From the NCBI RefSeq assembly GCF_913775985.1, contig NZ_CAJYMB010000113.1, forward strand, positions 22,004-86,003: DNA of 64,000 bases, written 5' to 3'. Source of the DNA: an uncultured Pluralibacter sp. (GTDB taxonomy: Bacteria > Pseudomonadota > Gammaproteobacteria > Enterobacterales > Enterobacteriaceae). The notes beneath the pieces were generated by a model. That model was not told the origin of the DNA, did no database searches, and was given only the letters and a program-made list of their open reading frames with translations. The translations under genes were made by a program, and so were the position numbers. Shown here piece by piece: positions 51,743 to 60,911 of this stretch (the stretch's first letter is position 1; every line of letters starts with the position of its first letter).

Positions 51743-52320
51743 AAGATAATGATGCCGCCGCCCCGCAGGGCGGCGCTGCGACCGGCCGCCGTATGGCGAA
51801 GCGCGCGGGCTGGATTGCCCTGAATATCTTCCTGCCGGCGTGGGAGGTGTCCAGCTGGAGCCGCCACGCGGGGAGAAACGTCTCCCGCCTGTGGCAGCGC
51901 CTCCGTGAGGTGACCGCGGGCCGCGGCGCGGGCGACTACCGCCCCGCGAGCTGGGTGCAGGCGGTCGCAGACAGCGGCCTGACGCCTGAACGGCTGGCGC
52001 GTAACCTGCGCATCAGCCGCTGGATCTGGTGGGGGCTGATGTGGCTGACCGGCCTGCCGGTGGCGGGCTTTCTGCTGATGCTCATCGCCGCCGGCAGCAG
52101 CATCAGCGGTACCGGCTGGCTGCGCGTGGGCATCGTGATGTGCGTGCTGTTGCTGCTGGCGGCCACCGGCTTCGTGCAGGCGCTCGGGGTGAGCTACCGG
52201 CTGTGGCAGCTCACGGAAAAGCGGGTCTCGGCGTCAGAGAACGGCAGTTTTCAGGCGTTTCTGCAGGAGACGCGCTGGCGCCGCCTCGTGTTAAGCGGCG
52301 GTCTGCTCGGGGGAAAATAA
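51739..52320 (+). CDS. traX: TraX-like conjugation membrane protein
   Basis: 193 residues. GTG overlapping the previous stop, with AAGGAG upstream. After a hydrophilic start come two membrane helices (WIWWGLMWLTGLPVAGFLLM, about 94-113, and LRVGIVMCVLLLLAATGFVQ, about 130-149) and a C-terminal LTEKRVSASENGSFQAFLQE. Size and place two genes before Hha and traY match TraX of IncI1 plasmids. Role in transfer unknown. Identification relies largely on synteny. Confidence 0.6.
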   Translation: MKDNDAAAPQGGAATGRRMAKRAGWIALNIFLPAWEVSSWSRHAGRNVSRLWQRLREVTAGRGAGDYRPASWVQAVADSGLTPERLARNLRISRWIWWGLMWLTGLPVAGFLLMLIAAGSSISGTGWLRVGIVMCVLLLLAATGFVQALGVSYRLWQLTEKRVSASENGSFQAFLQETRWRRLVLSGGLLGGK

Positions 52321-52321
52321 G

Positions 52322-52744
52322 ATGCGGGAAATCCGGCGGGAGCAGCAGCTTATCGGGCTGTGCACCCTTCTTGACGACACGGGGCTTGGCGAGCGACGCG
52401 AAACCATCATGCACCTGGTGCACAGCGCGCGGCGGGCCAGCCACGCGCGGGAGGCCGGGGAGGCGACCGGACTCTGTCTCAGTGCGCTGAAGCAGCTGCG
52501 CAGGGCGCGGCATTCACTGCGTGTGGCGGGGGCCGGCGCTGACGCGCTGTCGCCGCTGGATGCCGCCATTGCCGGACTGCAGTCCGTGTGTGATGAGGCA
52601 ATGGCGCAGGCCATGGAGGCTGCGGTGCTGCGGCTGTTCGGCAGGATAGCGCTTCTCTCCGTGCTGCTGCCTGCCGGCGTGACCGCGGTGCTGTTCGGGG
52701 CGGGCGTGCTGATCCATATCCTTTGCGGCACGCTGACTTTCTGA
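52322..52744 (+). CDS. Hypothetical tra-region membrane protein
   Basis: 140 residues, starting one base after the traX-like stop: EIRREQQLIGLCTLLDDTGL, RETIMHLVHSARRASHAREA, ATGLCLSALKQLRRARHSLR, then two C-terminal hydrophobic segments (FGRIALLSVLLPAGVTAVLF, GVLIHILCGTLTF). GC-rich codon use like the tra block and tight spacing support a real gene. No family recognised. Confidence 0.6.
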   Translation: MREIRREQQLIGLCTLLDDTGLGERRETIMHLVHSARRASHAREAGEATGLCLSALKQLRRARHSLRVAGAGADALSPLDAAIAGLQSVCDEAMAQAMEAAVLRLFGRIALLSVLLPAGVTAVLFGAGVLIHILCGTLTF

Positions 52745-52784
52745 CTACAGTGAATGCCGGCCGGCGCCGGCAGGAGGAAACAGG

Positions 52785-53207
52785 ATGTATATGCGACTTG
52801 ATGTGTTTGCGGAACTGCTGGGCGTCCTGCCCGGCGAGCTGCTTCACGCGGCCCGCACCGGCGGCCTTCTCGACGGCATGCCGCTGCCCCGCCGGCGGCA
52901 GGTGCGCGGCGCGGCCGTGATGTTTGACCACGCAGAGGCGATGGCGTTTGCGGCCAGTTGGCGCGCGCGGACGCCTGAACCCGCGCCGGCGCCGTCCGGT
53001 GCGCCGCTGGTCGCGCTCGATGCCGCTGCAGAAGAAGCCGGCATCGCGCCGCTGGCGCTGTGGCAGGCGGTAAACACCGGGAAAAAACTCCGGGGCGTTG
53101 CGCCGCCGGCAGCGGAAAAAAGCGCTCATGGCCAGCTGCTCTTTGAGCCGGCCGCCGTTGCGCAGTTTGCACAGCGTTATCGCAGCGCGCTGAAAAAAAG
53201 TGAATAA
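52785..53207 (+). CDS. Hypothetical tra-region protein, 140 aa
   Basis: AGGAGG nine bases before the ATG. YMRLDVFAELLGVLPGELLH, RRRQVRGAAVMFDHAEAMAF, AAEEAGIAPLALWQAVNTGK, FEPAAVAQFAQRYRSALKKS. Soluble, Ala-rich, with two segments resembling excisionase-type helix-turn-helix units (AELLGVLPGELLHAA; AEEAGIAPLALWQAV). It may bind DNA, perhaps as a tra regulator next to hha. No firm family. Confidence 0.55.
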   Translation: MYMRLDVFAELLGVLPGELLHAARTGGLLDGMPLPRRRQVRGAAVMFDHAEAMAFAASWRARTPEPAPAPSGAPLVALDAAAEEAGIAPLALWQAVNTGKKLRGVAPPAAEKSAHGQLLFEPAAVAQFAQRYRSALKKSE

Positions 53208-53256
53208 TTATCAGGAATATCCCCGTATCCCTTTCTGCCTTAAGGATGAGAATCCC

Positions 53257-53460
53257 ATGACACGAACCGACTGGCTGTTCAGGTTCCGCCGCTACAACAC
53301 GCTGGACATGCTCGATAAGGTGTACGAGCACCTCTATTACACCGGTGACCCCTCTGAAGAGTTTACGATGACGCAGGCCTATGACCACCGCAAGGCGGAG
53401 CTTGCCGCCGGAAAACTGTTTGATCGCGTGCCGGCGCACGTCTGGCAGTTCGTTAAATAA
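53257..53460 (+). CDS. hha: Hha/YmoA-family nucleoid regulator
   Basis: 67 residues: MTRTDWLFRFRRYNTLDMLD, KVYEHLYYTGDPSEEFTMTQ, AYDHRKAELAAGKLFDRVPA, HVWQFVK. It aligns with Hha over the whole length (TK.DYL.R.RR..T.DTLE ... ADHRLAEL...KLYDK.P..VW.F). Hha proteins pair with H-NS to silence AT-rich foreign genes and plasmid transfer genes. AAGGA lies upstream. The frame could start earlier (GTG at 53200), but homology favours 53257. Located inside the tra operon before traY. Confidence 0.85.
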   Translation: MTRTDWLFRFRRYNTLDMLDKVYEHLYYTGDPSEEFTMTQAYDHRKAELAAGKLFDRVPAHVWQFVK

Positions 53461-53597
53461 CAGGCTTCCTGCGTCGCCTTCCCGGGCGGCGCCCGTAACG
53501 CCGGTGCGCGTTCCCGCTCGCTGAAACACCCCTTAAACCGGCCGCACAGGCGGCTTTCACGCGTTTCCATCCGCTAATCCTGATCTGCAGGTTAATC

Positions 53598-55736
53598 ATG
53601 AAGCTACTGACAAAAATTCAGGCGGCGGCGCTGCTGTGCGCCGCGTCCTGCCCGGCATTTGCCGACGGTGTGGACTACCAGACCATCAGCGACGCCGCCA
53701 GCAAGACCAGCGATCTGTCCCGGCAGGCGCTGGTGATGATATTCGGGGATGTGGTGATCACGCCGTTCCAGCCCGGTCAGGTCACGCTTATCGGCTCGCT
53801 GTTCGCGCTGCTGAACGGCGTACTGTGCACCGTGGCGCTGGTATGGTTCCTCACCGTCACGCTGAAAACCCTGTTTAAGGGCGGGCAGGACGGCAAGGTG
53901 TTCAGCCAGGGCCGGACCTGGCTGCATCCCGTCATGAGCCTTGCCGGCTTTATGACGCTCATCCCCACCGCGTCAGGCTGGTCGCTGTCGCAGCTGATAA
54001 TGCTGTGGGCGGCGTCCACCATGGGGATCGGTAGCGCGAACCTGTTAACGGACAAGGCGGCCGACATGATAAGCGGCGGCATGTCGCTGGTCGTGCAGCC
54101 CACGGCGCCCTCCACGCGCTCGGCGGCGCGCGCGGTGTTTGAGGTGAACCTGTGCAAGTACGCCACGAACCGGGAGCTGTCATCGCTGTACCAGGACGGA
54201 CAGGCACGAACCGCGCTGATGCAGACGAAGGGCGGGAACGGCGACTACACCACGGGCAACGGCAGCGCGGTCTGCGGCAGCGCCCGCATTCCTGAGCCGT
54301 CAGAAGGCGTTATGGACAGCCTGTTCGGCTCCGCCGTGAACACCGCCAGCGTGACGGCCGCCTCGCGCAGCGCGCTGGACACGATGCAGTCCACGCTGGA
54401 CGTGGCGGCGCAGGCATACGTTGATGCGTATCTGAGTAAGCGCGACCAGGACAGCGGCACGCTCATCGATCCGGAAACCACCATTCAGAACGCGGCGGCC
54501 GCGTATGAAACCACGGTCAATAACGCGCTGAACCAGCTCAACTATAAAGACTCGCTGCAGAGCCAGCTGACCACGCAGCTCAGGGCCTATGGCTGGATTT
54601 CGCTGGGCGCCTGGTACAACACCTTTGCGACTGCCAACAGCAAAACCAGTGAAGTGGCCAACGCAGCACCGGTCACGTCAGGCACGAGTCTGCACGGCGA
54701 AACCGGCACCGGCGACCTGTATCACCAGGTGTTTTCGGCCTACCGGTCTCAGGTGCAGAACAGCACTTACACGGCACCACTGGGCACGCAGACGGCGAAG
54801 GATGATGGTGCAGCTTCCAGTGCTGTTAATCCAGACGCAGTATTCATTAGTATTCTTAAAAATCCAATGCAGAGGATTACAAAGGCAATTGCAACGGTTC
54901 AGATTGGCACCCCGGCTGACTTTTCGAGTCAGGTTAACCCTCTGATAAAAATGCAGACTATTGGTAATTACACTCTATTGGCAACAGAAGGCGCGCTGAC
55001 TACGTATACGCTGGCATATGCCGCGGCATCAGCCACAGACAATTCAGTGCTGGGAAGCGTCGGAAGAATACTTCCTTTTAACCTGACAGCAGCCGCTAAA
55101 GATATATTGGCTCAACTGTCACCACCTTTTTACTTTTTGTTATTACTGTTGTTTGCAGTGGGTTTTTCACTGGCCGTATTCTTGCCGGCGGTACCGTTTC
55201 TGTACTGGATGGTGGGGGTGTTCAACTGGCTGGTCAGCGTCATGGTGGGATGTGCTGCGGGCCCGATGTGGTCTGCAACTCACCTGGGTGCTGAGGAGGA
55301 TAAGGGTAGCCGCAGCGCCTATGGTTATATTTTCCTAATCGATATGATGCTTCGCCCCTCGCTCATGGTGCTCGGGTTCTTTTTTGCCTCGGTTGCCGTT
55401 ATGGCAGGCGGGACACTACTGAACCTGCTGTTTGGTACCGCACTGGCTAATGCAAACGCCGATTCAATCGTTGGGGCGTTTATAATGACGGGGTGGCTGT
55501 TGATTTACGCCCGCATAGCGACCTTCGGTGTGACACGCGTATTCGGACTGCAGGCAACGCTGGCTGATTATGTCATTACGTTTTTAGGCGGTGCAGGTAT
55601 GGCAGGCATCATGGGCGGGCTTGTTGATGACGTTAAGGGGATGTTCGCATCTGCAGGAGGCGGGGCACGGAGAACGCCCGGTCTACAGAAAGCCGCCAAT
55701 TCTGAAGGTCCCGGTAATAAAGATGGCGTCAGGTAA
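53598..55736 (+). CDS. traY: TraY/DotA-like integral membrane protein
   Basis: 712 residues. Signal peptide (KLLTKIQAAALLCAASCPAF), N-terminal helices (FALLNGVLCTVALVWFLTVT), a large exported loop (about 190-460) and a cluster of C-terminal helices (FLLLLLFAVGFSLAVFLPAV, PFLYWMVGVFNWLVSVMVGC, MVLGFFFASVAVMAGGTLLN). This is the DotA/TraY family of type IVB systems; in R64 TraY also determines exclusion specificity with ExcA. From about 54800 the codons become markedly more AT-rich up to the middle of excA, so the C-terminal part looks recombined. Full length. Confidence 0.85.
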   Translation: MKLLTKIQAAALLCAASCPAFADGVDYQTISDAASKTSDLSRQALVMIFGDVVITPFQPGQVTLIGSLFALLNGVLCTVALVWFLTVTLKTLFKGGQDGKVFSQGRTWLHPVMSLAGFMTLIPTASGWSLSQLIMLWAASTMGIGSANLLTDKAADMISGGMSLVVQPTAPSTRSAARAVFEVNLCKYATNRELSSLYQDGQARTALMQTKGGNGDYTTGNGSAVCGSARIPEPSEGVMDSLFGSAVNTASVTAASRSALDTMQSTLDVAAQAYVDAYLSKRDQDSGTLIDPETTIQNAAAAYETTVNNALNQLNYKDSLQSQLTTQLRAYGWISLGAWYNTFATANSKTSEVANAAPVTSGTSLHGETGTGDLYHQVFSAYRSQVQNSTYTAPLGTQTAKDDGAASSAVNPDAVFISILKNPMQRITKAIATVQIGTPADFSSQVNPLIKMQTIGNYTLLATEGALTTYTLAYAAASATDNSVLGSVGRILPFNLTAAAKDILAQLSPPFYFLLLLLFAVGFSLAVFLPAVPFLYWMVGVFNWLVSVMVGCAAGPMWSATHLGAEEDKGSRSAYGYIFLIDMMLRPSLMVLGFFFASVAVMAGGTLLNLLFGTALANANADSIVGAFIMTGWLLIYARIATFGVTRVFGLQATLADYVITFLGGAGMAGIMGGLVDDVKGMFASAGGGARRTPGLQKAANSEGPGNKDGVR

Positions 55737-55802
55737 TTATACCTGGCTTTATTTACAGTCATGCGTATAATTTAATCAGAGGAAATGCGGCAGGAGGATG
55801 CC

Positions 55803-56468
55803 ATGAAACCTATTCAACGCCATGATAAACCAATTGATTCTATATGGGCTATAGTTCGGGTTTTCTATTATTTTTTGGCCCTGCCTTGTCTGGTATTACT
55901 TGCCTTAGCAAGCATCCTAATCTACTCAGGAAACGAACCTGGGGGACATGATCCATATATGGCTTATCTGTTTATCATTATTTGGGCAGGGATCATCATT
56001 CCATTAGGCTATCGTCGTTTCAGTATTATCCGGCGCCGTAGCCAGCTTAAAAAGATGGTCGTGCTACTCACCAGTGACGAGCGTTTCAGCCCGCTGAAGC
56101 AGCATCAGGTGATGGATGCGGGCCGTGGCAAATACCTGGGCATCGATATTAAATCCGGCAACATTCTGTACATCAATATGGTGAAAAAAGGCGTCGTTGA
56201 CGTTATCGGTCTCACCATGCGCGACTGGACAGATCGCGAGCTGGAAGACGGCACGCTGCGCCTGAACACCAAAAATCCTGAGGTACCGGTACTGAGCGTT
56301 AACGCGCATCCGACGGTGGCCAGTGAGCTGTATAATACGCTCGGTGCGATGAGCCACAACAGCTACCCTGAATCGTTCCCCCAGGAGCCATGGCCACTGC
56401 ACGTGAGTATCCAGAGCCGTTTCGTTGAGTTTGAACACGACGTGGTGGTTCCTCAGGCCAGCAACTGA
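55803..56468 (+). CDS. excA: Entry-exclusion protein ExcA-like
   Basis: 221 residues. GGAGG five bases before ATG 55803. Two membrane helices near the N-terminus (AIVRVFYYFLALPCLVLLAL, AYLFIIIWAGIIIPLGYRRF), then a cytoplasmic domain (RGKYLGIDIKSGNILYINMV, DVIGLTMRDWTDRELEDGTL). Size, topology and position right after traY match ExcA of R64, which blocks redundant entry by recognising donor TraY. The first 240 bases are AT-rich like the traY end, the rest GC-rich, so the specificity cassette may have been swapped. Confidence 0.75.
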   Translation: MKPIQRHDKPIDSIWAIVRVFYYFLALPCLVLLALASILIYSGNEPGGHDPYMAYLFIIIWAGIIIPLGYRRFSIIRRRSQLKKMVVLLTSDERFSPLKQHQVMDAGRGKYLGIDIKSGNILYINMVKKGVVDVIGLTMRDWTDRELEDGTLRLNTKNPEVPVLSVNAHPTVASELYNTLGAMSHNSYPESFPQEPWPLHVSIQSRFVEFEHDVVVPQASN

Positions 56469-56500
56469 TTACTCCTGACATCCTGACGCTTTTCCCCTGA

Positions 56501-56525
56501 CACCGGCCACCGCGCCGGTGTTTTC
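56501..56525 (+). terminator. Possible terminator after excA
   Basis: CACCGGC / GCCGGTG stem with a six-base loop, followed by TTTTCTT, 33 bases after the excA stop. The U-run is short, so partial termination between excA and trbA is likely. Confidence 0.6.
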
Positions 56526-56579
56526 TTATCTGCAGTCCGGCGGGCTCCCGCGTCCGCTACCGCTTCCGGAAACGCTTAC

Positions 56580-57491
56580 ATGAATACCTATCACCCGAAC
56601 GCCGCCGGCAGTAACGAGTCGGCAATGGTGTTGCTTACCTGTGGGCTGGTGCTCCTGCTCTGCTGGCTCTTTTTCGCCGACTTCGTGCGCTGGAGCTGCT
56701 GGTCCCTCTACTGGCTGTGGCGCTTAGCCGACTTTCCCCACATTCACCGCTACGCCGCGGAGCGCATCAACCTGCTGGCCTCGACCAGCAACGGTGCGGA
56801 TTCGGTGGCATTCAGCGAATGGCGCGACGTCATGAACCACACGGCCGGCATCCTGTTTGTGCCCATGCTGCCCCTGGTCGTCGTGACCAGCTGGGCGCTG
56901 GCGCGTCACCCGGCGCTGGGCTTTCGCAGCCGGCGCGCGATCGACATTCATTCACTGCCCCGCGTGATGGCCACCTTTGCCCCTTCGGTGATACCGGTGC
57001 TGTCCGGGCACCGTGGGGACGGCCTGATGAACGACACCACGCCGGAAAACGCCTGGGCGCAGAAGCCGGAGGAGTTTGCCGACGTGCACGGGCTGATTAA
57101 GCGCCGGGTACTTGACCGCGCCGCAGCGACGGCCCTGTTCGACGCGCAGACCGGCCCGGCGATGATGCCCCCGGATCAGTGGCAGCCGCACGAGCGCGCG
57201 CTGCTGGCCATCTTTGGCCTGCAGGTCTTCTCCGGAGACCGTAAAGCGGCCATCGTCGCGCAGGCCCGCGCGGAGCAGCTGGCCGCCCGGCTCGGCCTGC
57301 CGTGCCCGCCACTGATGACCGGCGAGGCGGTCGACGGGCTGCAGCTGGAGCTCGAGTCGCTGTGGCTCGTATACCCGCGCGACGTCCGGCCAAAACGCGC
57401 GAAACCGCAGCGCGAAATGCCGTTCCCTGACGCACTTTATCTGCCCGGCGAGGGCGAAGACGAATTTACTGACGGCGCCGTCGCGCGCTGA
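56580..57491 (+). CDS. trbA: TrbA/DotM(IcmP)-like coupling complex protein
   Basis: 303 residues. Membrane helices near the start (AMVLLTCGLVLLLCWLFFAD, WSLYWLWRLADFP) and about 105 (GILFVPMLPLVVVTSWALAR), then a cytosolic domain (LPRVMATFAPSVIPVLSGHR, ALLAIFGLQVFSGDRKAAIV, ELESLWLVYPRDVRPKRAKP). DotM/IcmP/TrbA proteins form the coupling complex with the DotL/TrbC ATPase. Known relatives are about 380 residues, so this one is somewhat short, but I see no frame break. Followed by trbB after nine bases. Confidence 0.75.
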   Translation: MNTYHPNAAGSNESAMVLLTCGLVLLLCWLFFADFVRWSCWSLYWLWRLADFPHIHRYAAERINLLASTSNGADSVAFSEWRDVMNHTAGILFVPMLPLVVVTSWALARHPALGFRSRRAIDIHSLPRVMATFAPSVIPVLSGHRGDGLMNDTTPENAWAQKPEEFADVHGLIKRRVLDRAAATALFDAQTGPAMMPPDQWQPHERALLAIFGLQVFSGDRKAAIVAQARAEQLAARLGLPCPPLMTGEAVDGLQLELESLWLVYPRDVRPKRAKPQREMPFPDALYLPGEGEDEFTDGAVAR

Positions 57492-57500
57492 GACAAGGAT

Positions 57501-58649
57501 ATGACCATGACGATTTCACGCAGAGAAGGCCCGTTCGTGGCCGAAATTAATGGCGACCTGTTGAGTGCCCGCCGCGAAACGCCCGAAGAGGGACATGGAA
57601 TGAACGGCGCGGTATTTCTGACCCGTGCCGTTTCAGCGCCGCTTTTTGCCCTGCCTCTGAAAGAGAGGCCGTGGTTCGTCATGCACGGTGACGGGCTTTA
57701 CGCACAGAACGCCCGCGATGCGCTCGCGCCGCTTTACCGCGGTGACGATTCCGGCCAGCTGCTGTGCTGTATTACTGACCTTCTGACCATTGCAGAGAGT
57801 AAACGCCTTCGCGGACGTAAACTGCGGAAGTTCGGCTATGCCCTGGCCGTGGCCGCCCTGACGGCGGGATGGCTGACAACAGTCGTGATGGCTTCCCGCC
57901 TCTTTACGCCCGAAAACCCGCAAATGCTCACTAAGGTTGATACCCGTACAGTATTTCATTCAGCGGACGGACCTGTACGCTATGCGACCGCCGAGCCGGG
58001 TGTCCGGACCGTGATGCCGTACCGCACTCATGAGCCGCAGCCTGGCCGTGCGGTTGTGCAGCAGTCCACTCAACCTCAGCCGCCAGCCGCCGCTGCCCCG
58101 GCCGACGGCTGGGACCTGCCGCTGAACGTGCGCGCAGCGCTGCCGGCAAAACTCCGCAGCGCGGCATCACGCGCACTCTTCACCGTGCCGCTGTCTTCCG
58201 GGCACGCGCGTACCCTCTATGTCTTCGCCGATCCGCAGTGTCCTAACTGCCGGCGCATGGAGCGCCATTATGAAACGGCCGCGGGCATGGTTAACGTGGT
58301 GATATTCCCGGTCACCATCGAGGGGCGGGAGGCGTCACTGCAGAAGCTGACGCCGGTCATGATGCTGCCGGAAGATCAGCGCGCAGCCGCCTGGAAGCAA
58401 CTGTTCGCCGCGGATGCCGGCATGGGCGTGCCGGGCGCCGCGCCGCGTGCGCCTGCCGCAGCGGATGACGCGCAGATCGAGACGGCGCGCGGGGCAATCG
58501 GCGTCAACGAGGTGGCGTTCCGGGCGTATCGTCTGCCGGGCACGCCGTGGACGATTTCGGACGACGGGCGCTACGTGCCGCAGGGCGTGCTGAGCTCGCC
58601 GGCGGCGCTCACGGACTTTTTAAACGGAGGTGGCCATGACCGACAGTAA
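57501..58649 (+). CDS. trbB: TrbB-like thiol:disulfide protein
   Basis: 382 residues. A membrane helix near 118-137 (GYALAVAALTAGWLTTVVMA) and a periplasmic DsbC-like thioredoxin domain from about 215 with FADPQCPNCRRMERHYETAA (CPNC active site, about 251-254) and GVNEVAFRAYRLPGTPWTIS, including the cis-Pro. TrbB of IncI plasmids is a disulfide isomerase thought to fold transfer proteins. The first about 110 residues are a cytoplasmic extension. The end overlaps trbC by 14 bases. Confidence 0.8.
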   Translation: MTMTISRREGPFVAEINGDLLSARRETPEEGHGMNGAVFLTRAVSAPLFALPLKERPWFVMHGDGLYAQNARDALAPLYRGDDSGQLLCCITDLLTIAESKRLRGRKLRKFGYALAVAALTAGWLTTVVMASRLFTPENPQMLTKVDTRTVFHSADGPVRYATAEPGVRTVMPYRTHEPQPGRAVVQQSTQPQPPAAAAPADGWDLPLNVRAALPAKLRSAASRALFTVPLSSGHARTLYVFADPQCPNCRRMERHYETAAGMVNVVIFPVTIEGREASLQKLTPVMMLPEDQRAAAWKQLFAADAGMGVPGAAPRAPAAADDAQIETARGAIGVNEVAFRAYRLPGTPWTISDDGRYVPQGVLSSPAALTDFLNGGGHDRQ

Positions 58650-60831
58650 CGCTGCGCTCGACAGCGCGCGCGTCAACCGGCACGCGGGGCGTTCGTGGGT
58701 AATCGACGTGCTGAGCGAGACCGGCACGCTCGCCTGGGGAATGGCGGGCGCCGTGGGTGCCGGCATCGTCTGGCCGGCGACGCTTTTGCTGAGCCTGCCG
58801 GTGCTGCTGTTCTGGTCGCTGGTCGTGGCACCCGCCGGCCGCTGGAAGATGCCGATGCGCATGCCGGCCGACATGAACCGGGAGGATCCGTCGACCGAGC
58901 GCAGGGTGCCGGCGAAGGTGCTGGGCTTTCTGCCGGTGGCCACCGTGCGCATTCATACCAGCCGCGCGGCCGGCATCCTGTACGCCGGCTATCTGCGCGG
59001 CAGGGACGCCGGGCGCGAGCTCTGGCTCTCGATGGACGACCTGACGCGTCACGTGCTGATGTTCGGCACCACCGGCGCCGGTAAAACGGAGACGCTGCTG
59101 GGCTGGGTGTTCAACGCGCTGTGCTGGGGCAAGGGCGTCATTTTCTCCGACCACAAGGCGCAGAACGACGTGGCGCTCGGCATGATGTCCATGGCCCGCC
59201 GCTTCGGCCGCGAGGACGACCTGCGGATGATGAACTTCATCACCGGCGGGCGCTCGCGGGCGCAGGAGCTGCTGGAAGACGTGAAGGGGCGGCCGCAGAC
59301 CAACACCACCAACGTGTTCGGCATCGCGCAGGAAACTTACACCATCAACCTGATGGACTCGATGCTGCCGAAAACAGGCAGCAGCGGCGGCGACTGGCAG
59401 GAAAAGGCGCGCTCCATGAACCAGGCGCTGGTGACCGCGCTGGTCTATAAGTGCCGGCGCGAAGGCACGGTGATGTCGCAGCGGACCATCCAGTCACACC
59501 TTCCGCTGCGTAAAATTGCCGGGCTCTACGTGCAGGCGGTTGAGGAGCAGTGGCACGAGGAAATCCGCGTGGCGCTGGAGAACTATCTCAGCACGCTGGC
59601 CGGCTTCGACCTGGACAAGGTGGCCACGCCGTCCGAATGGGATCCGGAGGCGAACCGCCAGCACGGCTACCTGATTCAGCAGTACACGCGCATGCTGAGC
59701 CTGTTTAACGACACCTACGGCCACGTATTTGCGCGCGACGCGGGGGACATCGACCTGCGCGACGTGGTGCACAACGACCGCATCCTGATTGTTCTGGTGC
59801 CGGCGCTAGAGCTCTCCGCGACGGAGAGCAGCACGCTGGGCCGGCTCTACCAGTCGCAGCTGGCCATGATTTTAAGCCAGGACCTCGGTGAGAAGCTGGA
59901 AGGGCGGCCGGAGGACAACATGAAGGTGCGGAAATTTAAGGACCGGTTTCCGCTGCTCTGGATCATCGACGAGGTGGGCGCCGGCTACAGCGAAAAGCTG
60001 GGCGAGCTGGCCACGCAGATCCGCTCGCTGGGCTACTGCCTGCTGCTGGCCGGGCAGGAGGTGCAGCGCCTGAAGACGGCCGCGGGCGACGCGGTGTGGA
60101 CGCTTATCGCCAACATGGGGGTGCGCATCACCGGCAAAATCATGGATCCGAAAGACACGCTGGAAATCCTGCAGCTGATGGCTGGTACCGAATACCGGGC
60201 GCACATGAGCGCGCTGGTACAGACTGGGAGCATCATCGGCAGCGGCCTGAACGACGATCCGCGCCTGCAGGTGAGCGAAAAGAAAAAGGTCGACGTTGAG
60301 GAGGTGCAGGCGCTGCAGGAGGGCGAAAACGTCACCCTGTTCCGGGGGCAGGTGGTCCGCGGCAGCTCGCTCTATATCGCCGATGCCGACAAGTTCACGA
60401 AGGAGGCGGTGCGCATCAACCGCTTTATGGAGGTAAATCCTCCTTCTGAAGCCCGGCTGCTGGCGACCATGCCTTACCGCCAGCGCCGCAGCTACGTGCG
60501 GGCCGACCGGGTGCAGCACATTCTGCAGGTGCTCGACGCGCCGCCGGGCGCGCAGGATACCAGCCTGCTGGTGCTGACCGACCCGGCGCTGGCTGCAGTC
60601 TGTGAATTTGATCTTGAATGTGCGTTCAGCTGGAAGCGATCGCCTGCAGCTGCAGTGCGTTCAGCCGTCCTCTGGCGCATGGTGAATGCCAGCCTGCCGG
60701 CACGCGGCAGGGGATACAGGGTACGCCTGCGCAGCCCGCGCCTCATGGGGGCGACACGGGAGGCCATTGACGAAGCCGCGCTGAATTACGTGCAGCTCAG
60801 GTCTGGGCCGGCAGCGGGAGAGCGGGCCTGA
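58636..60831 (+). CDS. trbC: TrbC/DotL-like type IV coupling ATPase
   Basis: 731 residues. ATG 58636 with GGAGG at seven bases. Two N-terminal membrane helices (GAVGAGIVWPATLLLSLPVL, LFWSLVVAPAGRW), Walker A FGTTGAGKTETLLGW (about 143-157), Walker B-type LLWIIDEVGAGYSEKLGELA (about 440-459), GYCLLLAGQEVQRLKTAAGD and ALQEGENVTLFRGQVVRG. This is the DotL/TrbC branch of T4 coupling proteins that bring the relaxase-DNA complex to the channel. Intact, although the channel genes are damaged. Confidence 0.88.
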   Translation: MTDSNAALDSARVNRHAGRSWVIDVLSETGTLAWGMAGAVGAGIVWPATLLLSLPVLLFWSLVVAPAGRWKMPMRMPADMNREDPSTERRVPAKVLGFLPVATVRIHTSRAAGILYAGYLRGRDAGRELWLSMDDLTRHVLMFGTTGAGKTETLLGWVFNALCWGKGVIFSDHKAQNDVALGMMSMARRFGREDDLRMMNFITGGRSRAQELLEDVKGRPQTNTTNVFGIAQETYTINLMDSMLPKTGSSGGDWQEKARSMNQALVTALVYKCRREGTVMSQRTIQSHLPLRKIAGLYVQAVEEQWHEEIRVALENYLSTLAGFDLDKVATPSEWDPEANRQHGYLIQQYTRMLSLFNDTYGHVFARDAGDIDLRDVVHNDRILIVLVPALELSATESSTLGRLYQSQLAMILSQDLGEKLEGRPEDNMKVRKFKDRFPLLWIIDEVGAGYSEKLGELATQIRSLGYCLLLAGQEVQRLKTAAGDAVWTLIANMGVRITGKIMDPKDTLEILQLMAGTEYRAHMSALVQTGSIIGSGLNDDPRLQVSEKKKVDVEEVQALQEGENVTLFRGQVVRGSSLYIADADKFTKEAVRINRFMEVNPPSEARLLATMPYRQRRSYVRADRVQHILQVLDAPPGAQDTSLLVLTDPALAAVCEFDLECAFSWKRSPAAAVRSAVLWRMVNASLPARGRGYRVRLRSPRLMGATREAIDEAALNYVQLRSGPAAGERA

Positions 60832-60911
60832 CCGCGTCCGGCTACCTCTCCTGCTTTATTCCCTTTCATGCATACTGCCGGCAGCGCGCCGGCACGGAAA
60901 AGAGAACAACG

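Noticed and set aside
52291..53529. 412-codon reverse frame
   Set aside because: Antisense to four consecutive forward tra-region genes with good ribosome sites. Composition is typical of an antisense GC-rich shadow.
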